From positions 1 through 15,120 of the forward strand of contig NZ_CAIP01000379.1 of NCBI RefSeq assembly GCF_000297435.1: a stretch of DNA of 15,120 nucleotides, given 5' to 3'. This DNA is from Microcystis sp. T1-4 (GTDB lineage: Bacteria; Cyanobacteriota; Cyanobacteriia; Cyanobacteriales; Microcystaceae). The position numbers and the translations under genes are program-made. The notes under the pieces were generated by a model. The model ran no database searches. It had not been told where the DNA came from and worked only from the letters and a program-made list of their open reading frames with translations. Position 1 is the stretch's first letter. The number at the start of each line of letters is the position of its first letter. Positions 1 to 5,982 of this stretch are shown here, piece by piece.

Positions 1-881
1 ATACTTTTAAATTCATCGAACAGGTGAACGGAGATTATCGCAATTTTAATGACCAAGGCGGACCACAAAAATCGATCGATTTTATTGTTGCCCACGATGG
101 TTTTACCCTGATGGATTTGGTCAGTTATAACCACAAAAATAACCTCACTCCCTGGCCCTTTGGTCCTTCCGATGGCGGCAATAATAATAACGATTCTTGG
201 GATTCTGGGGGTGATCAGGCTTTACGTCGCCAAAGATTACGCAACTTTTGGACGATTCAATTTTTATCTCGCGGTGTTCCCATGACTGTCTGGGGTGATG
301 AATTTGGCCGCAGCCAAAATGGTAATAATAATCCCTACAATATTGATAGTGTGGCCACTTGGAATAATTATGATATGATTGCCACCCGTTCACCCCATCT
401 ACTGCCCACCGGTTATCGGGAAGCTTATCACAATAATTTTGGCACGGGAACTAATCAAGAAGAACGCAATCCTTTATTTATTTTTGCCGCTTATATTGCT
501 CACTTAAGACAGAATCATACAGCACTTAAACAGCACCGCTATGGGGATCTGGTTCTCGATGCGGGCAATGATGTCACCTATTTATTTAAAAAACCCGATG
601 GGGTTAGCGAGTTAACTGCCGATGATCGCTGTATTTGGTTTTTAATTGATGGTAGTGCCGTCGGTGATCACGATTTTCTGGTGTTAATTAATATGTATCA
701 TCTGCTGGTGGATTTTCGTCTTCCCTCCCCATCCAATAATTATCGTTGGGTAAGAATTATTGACACGGCAGCTTGGGCAGAAACCAATTATAATTGTTGG
801 TCTGTGGATCAAGGGACAGTAATTGCCGATAACTATAAAGTCAATGGTTTTTCGATCGTGGTTTGCCAGGAGATTAACTGA
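1..881 (+). CDS. glgX: Glycogen debranching enzyme (isoamylase-type GlgX), C-terminal part
   Basis: This is the C-terminal part (about 293 residues) of a GH13 isoamylase/GlgX-type enzyme that hydrolyses alpha-1,6 branches of glycogen in the cytoplasm. The gene enters from the left edge: the frame is open from base 3, so the GTG at 24 is internal. Seen directly: the HDGFTLMDLVSYNHKNN segment, which is GH13 conserved region IV with the HD pair that stabilises the transition state; the RRQRLRNF helix; and GVPMTVWGDEFGRSQNGNNN, all typical of isoamylases. The remainder, about residues 160-290, is the C-terminal beta domain. The catalytic nucleophile and acid/base lie upstream of the window. The asparagine-rich GGNNNNDSWDSGG stretch sits where related enzymes carry a DGxxxNxSWNxG loop. 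The gene ends in TGA at 879-881. Family assignment is firm; the exact name (GlgX or isoamylase) is inferred. Confidence 0.9.
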   Translation, partial: TFKFIEQVNGDYRNFNDQGGPQKSIDFIVAHDGFTLMDLVSYNHKNNLTPWPFGPSDGGNNNNDSWDSGGDQALRRQRLRNFWTIQFLSRGVPMTVWGDEFGRSQNGNNNPYNIDSVATWNNYDMIATRSPHLLPTGYREAYHNNFGTGTNQEERNPLFIFAAYIAHLRQNHTALKQHRYGDLVLDAGNDVTYLFKKPDGVSELTADDRCIWFLIDGSAVGDHDFLVLINMYHLLVDFRLPSPSNNYRWVRIIDTAAWAETNYNCWSVDQGTVIADNYKVNGFSIVVCQEIN

Positions 882-970
882 ACTACCCAAACCGATATCG
901 GGGGTAATTTGGGGACGGATCGGGCAGCCGGCTAATATTGAGATCGAGAGCGATTCTTAGTCGATTTCTG

Positions 971-998
971 CTATATTTTTGGCAATAGGGAAATATAG
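971..998. repeat. Stem-loop upstream of the VTT gene
   Basis: CTATATTT at 971-978 and AAATATAG at 991-998 are perfect complements with a 12-base loop. The structure lies about 55 bp before the VTT-domain gene in a 172-bp gap that also holds the 10-bp palindrome CCGATATCGG near 889. It has no T-run and is not a convincing terminator. It could be an operator or a transcript structure; the role is unknown. Confidence 0.35.
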
Positions 999-1053
999 CC
1001 CCTAGCTGCATCTTATGTTTTGCAACCCGAACTTAGCCCAAAATTGCCGTTAA

Positions 1054-1704
1054 ATGTCTAAAACTAAAAGTAGTGTTATTATCCTAACCATAATTTGTAT
1101 TATCGCCACAGCGATGGGAGTTTATCTGCTCGGTGGTATCGACTCCCAACAATTACAGATCTGGTTAAAACAAATGGGAATTATAGCCCCCATTTTGTAT
1201 ATTATTCTCTATACGATCGGGACAATTTTAATTCTGCCTTCTACCCCCTTAAACCTCAGTGGTGGGGCGATCTTTGGGGTAGTTATGGGAACAGTTTGGA
1301 CAACGATCGCCGCTTTGGTGGCCGCTATAGTTGCCTTTGCTTTTACCCGTACTATCGGCCGGGAATATACCGCCAAAAAATTTCAGGGAAAATGGCAAGC
1401 GATCGATGCAGAAATGCAGCAAGGCGGCCTATTTTATATGTTTGCTATCCGTCTATTACCGATTATTCCCTACGGTATCGTTAACTTTGTTGCGGGATTA
1501 ACTTCTATCCGTTTTCGCGATTATTTCATCGGTACTTTATTAGGCACTGTCCCCGGAATTTTACCCTTTGTCATGATGGGTGCGGGTTTAAAATCTTTAG
1601 GAAAAGGCGATATATTGCCCCTGATGGTGGCTTTTACCCTTATTGCTCTGTTAGTAGCTGTAGGAACTTGGTATCGTCGTCGTCGGCAATTTCCCTTTCA
1701 GTGA
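1054..1704 (+). CDS. TVP38/TMEM64 (VTT/DedA-like) family membrane protein
   Basis: A 216-residue polytopic inner-membrane protein of the TVP38/TMEM64 family (VTT, formerly SNARE-associated, domain). An N-terminal membrane helix (about residues 8-27) is followed by hydrophobic segments near 42-60, 68-98, 125-150, 160-178 and 187-205. Family signatures are visible: the glycine-rich GGAIFGVVMGTVW stretch followed by a long small-residue helix, then RTIGREY, and further on FAIRLLPIIPYGIVNFVAGLTS, matching the conserved F-x-R-x-x-P-x-x-P re-entrant motif. The C-terminus is basic (WYRRRRQF), consistent with a cytoplasmic end. Relatives are linked to lipid or undecaprenyl-phosphate transport across membranes, but the substrate here cannot be told. 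The ATG at 1054 has only a weak ribosome site. The stop codon lies at the edge of a heptamer repeat that may act in the 3' end of the transcript. Confidence 0.88.
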   Translation: MSKTKSSVIILTIICIIATAMGVYLLGGIDSQQLQIWLKQMGIIAPILYIILYTIGTILILPSTPLNLSGGAIFGVVMGTVWTTIAALVAAIVAFAFTRTIGREYTAKKFQGKWQAIDAEMQQGGLFYMFAIRLLPIIPYGIVNFVAGLTSIRFRDYFIGTLLGTVPGILPFVMMGAGLKSLGKGDILPLMVAFTLIALLVAVGTWYRRRRQFPFQ

Positions 1705-1832
1705 TCAGTTATCAGTTATCAGTTATCAGATTGGAGTTTTAAGTAGATAGTGTTAAGTGAAAACTTTGGCACTTTATTTTCACTGATCACCGGTTACTGG
1801 TTACTGTTCACCGATCACTGATCACTGATTCA
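1699..1832. repeat. Heptamer repeats (TCAGTTA and TCACTGA types) between VTT gene and dnaJ
   Basis: Short tandem heptamers of the type common in Microcystis. TCAGTTA-type units run from 1704 to about 1731 and TTACTGG/TCACTGA-type units from about 1781 to 1832. CAGTGATCAG at 1699-1708, overlapping the stop codon of the VTT gene, pairs perfectly with CTGATCACTG at 1818-1827, so the two groups can fold into one long imperfect hairpin. This could end or stabilise the upstream transcript, although no T-run follows. Confidence 0.6.
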
Positions 1833-1891
1833 AGCCTGACAACGATAAAATTAAGTTAGATTAGGAATATTCCGACTGAATCCTCATTGCT

Positions 1892-1897
1892 AAGGAG
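1892..1897 (+). promoter_or_regulatory. Ribosome binding site of dnaJ
   Basis: AAGGAG lies 11 bases before the ATG at 1909. It is one of the clearer Shine-Dalgarno sites of the window and fixes the dnaJ start. Confidence 0.7.
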
Positions 1898-1908
1898 ATA
1901 GCGTATCG

Positions 1909-2913
1909 ATGCCTGCCGCAGATTATAAAGATTATTATGCCGTTCTGGGAGTAGGTAAAACTGCCAGCGCTGAAGAAATAAAAAAAGCTTTTCGTAAATT
2001 AGCCGTCAAATATCATCCCGATCGCAATCCTAACGATAAAAGCGCCGAAGAACGTTTTAAAGAAATTAGCGAAGCTTACGAAGTCCTCTCCGATAGCGAA
2101 AAACGCCAAAAATACGATCAATTTGGACAATATTGGCAACAGGCTGGGCGATCAAATTGGCCGGGTAATGGGGGGGTTGACTTTGGTTCGGACGGTTTTG
2201 ACTTTAGCCAGTACAACACCTTTGATGATTTTATCAATGAACTGCTCGGTCGCATGGGGCGCTCCGGCGGTACTCGCCCCGGTTCCCATTCCTACGGGAC
2301 TCCGGGGAGAGGATTTGGCGATTTTAGCAATTTTAACGACTTTGCCGGCTCTCGTACTGCACCGCAATCCGTCACTTCTGGTATCTCCACCGCTAAACTG
2401 CGTCTGACTTTTGCGGAAGCTTTACGAGGAGTACAAAAACGGGTTAATTTAGCCGGAGAAATGATCGATATCAAAATCCCCCCAGGAACTAAAACCGGTA
2501 ATCGTCTCCGGGTACGGGGTAAAGGACTAATCGATCCCTTGAGTAAACAACGGGGAGATCTATTTCTCGATGTGGAATTAGAACCCCATCCTTTCTTTGC
2601 TTTTGAAGGCGATAATTTAACCTGTGAAGTGCCGATTACTCCCGATGAGGCGGTTTTAGGCACAGCGATTGAAGTTCCTACCCCCGATGGCCTGGTGACG
2701 GTAAAAATTCCCGCCGGTATTCGTTCCGGTCAATCCCTGCGCTTACGAGGCAAAGGTTGGATCGATAATAAAGGACAACGCGGCGATCAATTAGTCAAAA
2801 TTGTCATCGATACTCCCAAAGAGTTAACGGCGATCGAACGGGAATTATACGAGAAAATTAAATCTCAGCGTAGCACCGATCCCCGTCGTCATCTCAGACA
2901 GGTGCAAATTTAG
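1909..2913 (+). CDS. dnaJ: Class II DnaJ co-chaperone (J-domain protein without zinc finger)
   Basis: A 334-residue cytoplasmic Hsp40 that would stimulate a DnaK ATPase and deliver unfolded clients. The J domain occupies about residues 6-72, with the diagnostic HPD at residues 36-38 (KYHPDRNPNDK) and the helix IV sequence YEVLSDSEKRQKYDQFG. A Gly/Phe/Ser-rich linker follows to about residue 150 (FDFSQYNTFDDF, GRGFGDFSNFNDF). Two substrate-binding beta domains cover about 158-240 and 245-315; LRLTFAEALRGVQ and the repeated motif V(R)GKG(L/W)ID mark them. The CxxCxGxG zinc repeats of class I DnaJ are absent; only one Cys is visible. This makes it class II (CbpA-like), the layout of the cyanobacterial DnaJ1 type. 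No dnaK or grpE lies nearby. A run of seven G near 2168 encodes part of the Gly-rich linker. Confidence 0.93.
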   Translation: MPAADYKDYYAVLGVGKTASAEEIKKAFRKLAVKYHPDRNPNDKSAEERFKEISEAYEVLSDSEKRQKYDQFGQYWQQAGRSNWPGNGGVDFGSDGFDFSQYNTFDDFINELLGRMGRSGGTRPGSHSYGTPGRGFGDFSNFNDFAGSRTAPQSVTSGISTAKLRLTFAEALRGVQKRVNLAGEMIDIKIPPGTKTGNRLRVRGKGLIDPLSKQRGDLFLDVELEPHPFFAFEGDNLTCEVPITPDEAVLGTAIEVPTPDGLVTVKIPAGIRSGQSLRLRGKGWIDNKGQRGDQLVKIVIDTPKELTAIERELYEKIKSQRSTDPRRHLRQVQI

Positions 2914-2914
2914 T

Positions 2915-2926
2915 CCCTAGCTAGGG
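2915..2926. repeat. Perfect 12-bp palindrome after dnaJ
   Basis: CCCTAGCTAGGG begins 2 bp after the dnaJ stop codon. It is a perfect palindrome without a loop and is not followed by a T-run. It may be a remnant of a repeat or a weak transcript end. Confidence 0.35.
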
Positions 2927-2973
2927 TTTGCCGAAACAGTTTTTCGTGGTGGCAGGGTCTGGGGTGTAGGGTT

Positions 2974-3023
2974 TTAAGCTAAGACCCATTTTAACCCCTT
3001 ATCTTTAGATTAGCTGAATCTCC
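2974..3023. repeat. Dispersed ~50-bp repeat, copy A
   Basis: Starts TTAAGCTAAGAC and ends TTAGCTGAATCTC, and matches 3735-3784 in the same orientation with roughly three quarters of positions identical by eye. It is followed at once by a C-rich low-complexity stretch with a run of seven C. The rest of 2927-3100 shows no gene. Confidence 0.6.
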
Positions 3024-3100
3024 CCCGCCCCCCCTTGCCCCTAGCGTAAATTTACTAAGCTGTTGACTATCTAATCCTAAATCCAGTTATTAAAGACTGA

Positions 3101-3256
3101 TTATCTATTGCCCCTTTAGAACTAAGCCCAAATCTTTTCTCACTTTTAGAGGAGGTTTTACCAACAGTTATTCCCCTAGAAATCGAGCAAGGAGGTCAAA
3201 GTTTGCCTATTTTCCCAGTCGAGCCGATAGATAAGCTAAAAAATCGGCTCTTCTAG
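3101..3256 (+). pseudogene. Orphan coding fragment, unknown family, cut at its 3' end by an inverted-repeat element
   Basis: An open frame of about 51 codons without an ATG or GTG start. Its translation has protein-like composition: SPNLFSLLEEVLPTVIPLE, then IEQGGQSLPIFPVEPIDKLK, ending NRLF. The TAG stop at 3254-3256 lies inside the terminal inverted repeat of the element at 3253-3363, so the natural 3' end seems to have been displaced or lost. Upstream the frame is closed by TGA at 3098-3100. I do not recognise the family. It could be the tail of a lost gene or a chance open frame; the first is more likely given the regular amphipathic and proline-containing sequence. Confidence 0.4.
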
Positions 3257-3363
3257 TGGACTGTTTCAGCTAAAATAGGGCAATAGATTTCGGCTTAAAG
3301 TCTTAGATTATAGAATTTATAGCATTTTTCTAATACACCAAATTAGCTGAAACAAACCACTAG
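3253..3363. mobile_element. MITE-like element with 21-bp terminal inverted repeats
   Basis: The left end at 3253-3273 (CTAGTGGACTGTTTCAGCTA...) and the reverse complement of the right end at 3343-3363 match at 19 of 21 positions, differing only at two bases after CTAGTGG. The 111-bp element is AT-rich and encodes nothing. CTAG sits at both extremities, so target duplication cannot be separated from the repeat. The right end abuts and shares CTAG with the 139-bp repeat that follows, which suggests nested insertion. A matching transposase is not in the window. Confidence 0.65.
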
Positions 3364-3498
3364 GTTCTGTGTGATAAGTTTAATTGACATAGGATTGATC
3401 GATCTTTGTGTCCTTTGTGTCTTTGTGGTTCGTTCCACCCCCTCGCTCTTGAGAAATGTATCTTAAAATACATTTTACCCACCAAAGCTGGGAGAGCC
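3360..3498 (-). repeat. 139-bp dispersed repeat, copy 1 (minus orientation)
   Basis: The reverse complement of this segment matches 8918-9056 along its whole length, with two small compensating indels and roughly 80% identity by eye. The best conserved core is GTGGAACGAACCACAAAG followed by ACACAAAGGACACAAAG. The ends are GGCTCTCCCA and CAGAACCTAG. There are no clear terminal inverted repeats. Its right boundary is exactly where the ATPase-tail coding remnant begins. Confidence 0.8.
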
Positions 3499-3606
3499 AA
3501 AAATCCAGAATTGAATCGATTACATGAGATGATTAAAAGCGCAACGGATTCAGAACTCACTCGCCTAGAACTTATGATTCGCAGAGAGGAAAGAAAACCA
3601 CGATGA
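3499..3606 (+). pseudogene. C-terminal remnant of an ATPase-like gene (possible PtuA-type, Septu-like)
   Basis: About 35 codons remain: NPELNRLHEMIKSATDSELT followed by RLELMIRREERKPR and TGA at 3604-3606. The fragment is helical and charged, and it starts right at the edge of the 139-bp repeat, so all upstream coding sequence is gone. The TGA overlaps the ATG of the next frame as ATGA (3603-3606), the usual coupling in two-gene operons. Because the downstream fragment resembles the start of a PtuB/HNH nuclease, this is inferred to be the tail of its ATPase partner. No ATPase motif is left to prove it. Confidence 0.4.
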
Positions 3607-3701
3607 AGTACATTGTCAAAGGAGAGGAACCAGAAGTATTTAAAGAATGGAAAGCACAAAATAACGAAAACTGGCCACCTACCTTTAACTACATCTCATA
3701 A
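3603..3701 (+). pseudogene. N-terminal remnant of a PtuB/TIGR02646-like HNH nuclease
   Basis: A 32-codon frame, MKYIVKGEEPEVFKEWKAQ then NNENWPPTFNYIS, ending in TAA. The opening M-K-Y-I-x-K-G-x-E-P-x-x-F-x-x-W-K-A followed by N-x-x-W-x-P is what I recall of the N-terminus of PtuB-like HNH proteins (TIGR02646 relatives) found in Septu systems and certain retrons. The HNH part with its paired cysteines and catalytic histidine is missing, so the remnant cannot be active. The following dispersed repeat (3735-3784) probably marks the other edge of the lost segment. Assignment rests on memory of the family. Confidence 0.45.
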
Positions 3702-3734
3702 TAAATTCGGTGATAATAGGCTGAGTGCAACTGA

Positions 3735-3784
3735 TTAAGCTAAGACGTATTTAAACTGCTTATTCTTCGATTAGCCGAATCTCC
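3735..3784. repeat. Dispersed ~50-bp repeat, copy B
   Basis: Second, same-orientation copy of the 2974-3023 repeat (TTAAGCTAAGAC ... TTAGCCGAATCTC). Together the two copies bracket the orphan fragment, the MITE-like element, the 139-bp repeat and the Septu-like remnant. Confidence 0.6.
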
Positions 3785-3800
3785 TCCAATCTCTTTACTG

Positions 3801-3821
3801 TTGCCTCTTGCCTCTTGCCTC
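3801..3821. repeat. TTGCCTC heptamer x3
   Basis: Three perfect tandem copies of the 7-mer TTGCCTC, 16 bp after the dispersed repeat copy B and 62 bp before the ATG of the AAA ATPase fragment. Unit length is the same as the other heptamer arrays of the window, but the sequence is unrelated. Confidence 0.6.
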
Positions 3822-3882
3822 GTCTCAACAAGCAATTTAAATTACGAACAGCTTATCATTGGACAATGCCCAATTTACTATC

Positions 3883-4344
3883 ATGTCTAAACAAGCAAGA
3901 AAAATTAAACTTAAAAATCTAGGAATATTAAAACAAGCTGAATTTGAGCTTGGTGATTTAACTATTATTTGTGGCAATAATAATACTGGCAAAACCTATG
4001 CTACTTATGCGCTGTTTGGTTTTTTGTATTTTTGGAAAAAAAGAATAGTATTTACAATACCAGACAAATGTATTAATCAATTACTCAGGGAAGGTTCTAT
4101 TAACTTAAATCTCTTGGATTATTTTAAAAACTATCCTGAAGCTTTATCAAAAGCTTGTCAAGAATATTCAAAAAATCTATCTACCATTTTTGCCGCCAGT
4201 ATTGATAAATTTAAAGGGGCTAATTTTGAAGTTGAACTCTTGATTAGTGAATCAGATTTTATTAGTAAAAAATACGAGAGTCAGATTAGTTCTGCTGGCT
4301 CAATTGCGGGAATTTTTGCCCGACAGAAAAGCAAGAGACTATAA
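3883..4344 (+). pseudogene. AAA family ATPase, truncated after the N-terminal nucleotide-binding part
   Basis: About 153 residues from the ATG at 3883 (a TTG at 3859 is possible but less likely). The beginning KIKLKNLGILKQAEFELGDL is the first beta-strand pair of an ABC/OLD-type AAA ATPase, and the Walker A motif GNNNTGKT follows at about residues 37-44 (CGNNNTGKTYATYALFGFL). The frame ends at TAA without Walker B, signature or C-terminal segments. Complete members of this kind are usually several hundred residues, so an internal or 3' deletion has occurred. The frame of the downstream nuclease-like gene overlaps its end in another phase. Such ATPases regulate or power defence effectors in many systems; here it cannot be a working ATPase as it stands. 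The segment is visibly richer in A+T than the flanking housekeeping genes. Confidence 0.7.
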
Positions 4345-4957
4345 AATTTTATTTGAGTTAATTGTAGATGATGCAATAGTTAAACCTAGTACAGGTGATC
4401 ATGGTAAGAAGCAGGTCATTTTAACAGAAACTGATGACAAAAACTCTTATTCTGTTAAGATTCACTCTATCCCTGATACTGTATCTGTATTTGTTGTTAA
4501 ATCGGATATTTTTCCTCCACCTAAAGCAATTTTTAAAAATAACAAGAATGAATGTAAACGCGCTGATTATATTCTTTTAGTAGAACAAGAGGAAGGTAAA
4601 TATCAAGGTAAATATGTTATTTTCCTAGAGCTAAAATCAGGCAAGGATAGTAATAGTGACATTATTGCTCAACTTAAATGCTCCTTAGGCTTATTCAAGT
4701 ATTGTCGCACAATTGGTAAAATATTTTGGGAGGAAGAAGATTTTTTAAAAGATTATAAATTTTGCTTTGTTACCATTAAAAATATTCCAGCGCACAGACA
4801 AAGACTTAATAAAAAGCCAACAAGAATTGATAAAGAAAGCTTATTAAAATCAGAATCTATCGAATCTTCTCTCTCTTGGATTCCTCGTAAACTGATTATA
4901 TTTTGCTATCAAAACGAATTCTATTTTAATCAATTTTTTCATGGCATCTTAACTTGA
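4316..4957 (+). CDS. PD-(D/E)XK-like nuclease, putative effector partner of the truncated AAA ATPase
   Basis: An open frame extends from 4247 to TGA at 4957. The conserved-looking protein begins around 4341, KILFELIVDDAIVKPSTGDH. Candidate starts are TTG at 4316 (with GGGA just before it) or a native start lost in the deletion that cut the ATPase. The core signature is ECKRADYILLVE, then, 12-15 residues later, YVIFLELKSGKDS: an acidic D on one strand and E-L-K on the next, the D...ExK arrangement of the PD-(D/E)XK fold. A later aromatic/Cys-rich segment (SLGLFKYCRTIGKIFWEEEDF) and a basic stretch (RQRLNKKPTR) follow. I recall relatives adjacent to AAA ATPases but no experimentally named function. 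About 205 residues of conserved protein appear intact, so the effector half of the pair may be complete while the ATPase half is not. Confidence 0.55.
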   Translation: MPDRKARDYKILFELIVDDAIVKPSTGDHGKKQVILTETDDKNSYSVKIHSIPDTVSVFVVKSDIFPPPKAIFKNNKNECKRADYILLVEQEEGKYQGKYVIFLELKSGKDSNSDIIAQLKCSLGLFKYCRTIGKIFWEEEDFLKDYKFCFVTIKNIPAHRQRLNKKPTRIDKESLLKSESIESSLSWIPRKLIIFCYQNEFYFNQFFHGILT

Positions 4958-5007
4958 CAATGTTAGATTTAATTTGGCGTTACCATTTGGCTAGGAACTA
5001 GAGTTAT

Positions 5008-5026
5008 GGGCGCACGCAATGCGCCC
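5008..5026. repeat. GGGCGCA...TGCGCCC hairpin
   Basis: A 7-bp perfect GC stem (5008-5014 with 5020-5026) with a 5-base loop CGCAA, in the short gap between two converging genes. It looks like a dispersed REP-like hairpin of cyanobacterial genomes and could act as a two-sided transcript end. The nearest T-run, six bases, is about 10 bp further on. Confidence 0.5.
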
Positions 5027-5074
5027 CTACGGAATATTTTTGGTTAACAAAAAAAAGAAAACCGCAATTACAAT

Positions 5075-5494
5075 TCATGGAACAAAATCGGTTAAAATCT
5101 CATCTGGTTCGTCATCTATGTCATCCTCATCTAATTCCCCAATAAAATCGACAGCAGCGGAAAAATTAGCAGCAGCTAATGTTAAAGACTGCTGAGATTG
5201 CAGGGGCGACAGGAGTTGTTCGAGATTGTTTAAGCGAAATGATAGAGAATCAACCTCTTGTTTGAATTGATCAATCTTATTAATTTTAGCTTGCAATAAC
5301 TTCAATTCAGCTTGAATAATCTGCAATGAATCAGTTGCAGTAGGTCGATTCTCTGCCAGATCAAGATATTGATTTAAAGCCGCCAGCATCAATTGAGAAA
5401 TTGACTGATTTTGCGCCTGCGCTAACCCATCAATCTGCGCCAGTAATGCTGGTTTAACCTTGGTTTTGATGACAATTTTTGTGGATTTGCTCAT
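5075..5494 (-). CDS. Ribbon-helix-helix DNA-binding protein with coiled coil and acidic tail
   Basis: A 139-residue protein. Residues about 5-48 (KIVIKTKVKPALLAQIDGLA ... SISQLMLAALNQYLDL) fit a ribbon-helix-helix fold: a short basic beta strand with alternating polar residues, then two helices. Residues 55-110 are a leucine-rich coiled coil (LQIIQAELKLLQAKI, LSFRLNNLEQLL). The last 20 residues are strongly acidic (ELDEDDIDDEPDE). RHH proteins act as transcription regulators, antitoxins or partition adaptors. No toxin lies immediately next to it. Upstream on the same strand a 33-codon orphan frame (5506-5607) ends 11 bp before its start, which suggests it was once the second gene of an operon. 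ATG at 5494; no strong ribosome site. Confidence 0.75.
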   Translation of the reverse strand: MSKSTKIVIKTKVKPALLAQIDGLAQAQNQSISQLMLAALNQYLDLAENRPTATDSLQIIQAELKLLQAKINKIDQFKQEVDSLSFRLNNLEQLLSPLQSQQSLTLAAANFSAAVDFIGELDEDDIDDEPDEILTDFVP

Positions 5495-5505
5495 GAATAT
5501 TAAAT

Positions 5506-5607
5506 CTAATCGATTAAAACATCTTCTTCAGATTGCGAATTTTGACCAGATTGTGGGAAAACCTTGGCCAACTCTGGATTCTCAACTCCTTGGTTAACAG
5601 GCGATCG
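5506..5607 (-). pseudogene. Possible C-terminal remnant of a gene upstream of the RHH gene
   Basis: An open stretch of 33 codons ending in TAG reads SPVNQGVENPELAKVFPQSG then QNSQSEEDVLID, a protein-like hydrophilic tail. It stops 11 bp before the start of the RHH gene on the same strand. Upstream it is closed by a stop codon next to a GCGATCGC site (5601-5608). The family is not recognisable. One possibility is the tail of a ParA-like or other RHH partner, but nothing in the sequence proves this; it may be chance. Confidence 0.25.
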
Positions 5608-5672
5608 CTAACAAGAAGCTCTCCCAACCGATGGACTGGGTTTTATCTCAATCTACTTAACCGGAACTCAGG

Positions 5673-5876
5673 TTAATAAGAAGTAAAACCTCGAAACATA
5701 TAACCGACAATCAAACCGATTAATAGGGCCCATGCTTGCCCAGTTTTGACAAAATTTGAGAAGGATTTCTGGAAATTCCCGATGATATCCACGTCTTGCT
5801 CCGAAATAGTCATCAAGACATTGGTAAGAGGCGAAAAATCGATTGAGACAGATAGATGATGGAAGATGTCGATCAC
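5673..5876 (-). CDS. Small single-pass membrane protein, cyanobacterial hypothetical
   Basis: A small protein of about 67 residues with a polar N-terminal half and a C-terminal membrane helix (WALLIGLIVGYMFRGF) preceded by FVKTGQ. The short tail after the helix is GFTSY. I recall this tail as recurring in short cyanobacterial hypothetical proteins, which supports a real gene; its role is not known. The GTG at 5876 is preferred because GAGGA lies about 8 bases before it. A TTG at 5891 extends it to 72 residues, and an internal ATG at 5813 would give a 46-residue version that still holds the helix. Confidence 0.6.
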   Translation of the reverse strand: MIDIFHHLSVSIDFSPLTNVLMTISEQDVDIIGNFQKSFSNFVKTGQAWALLIGLIVGYMFRGFTSY

Positions 5877-5982
5877 GATGGCATTCCTCAAAGACGAAAA
5901 TCTACAGAATAAGTTAACATGAAAAGGACTAAATTAAAACCACTTTTGCACCCCCAGCGGTGAGTTGGAAAGGAGGTCACTT

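Noticed and set aside
2152..2663. Open frames on both strands within dnaJ
   Set aside because: They overlap the conserved DnaJ coding sequence in other phases and have no recognisable domains.
3360..3659. Minus-strand frame of 99 codons across the 139-bp repeat
   Set aside because: It joins repeat sequence to the antisense of the ATPase-tail remnant; the EPQRHKGHKD stretch is repeat-derived translation.
4247..4315. ATG at 4247 as the nuclease start
   Set aside because: It would overlap the ATPase fragment by nearly 100 bp, and the extra residues are the ATPase codons read in another phase.
5601..5608. GCGATCGC as a specific operator
   Set aside because: This is the HIP1 octamer, extremely frequent in cyanobacterial chromosomes, with no added symmetry at this site.
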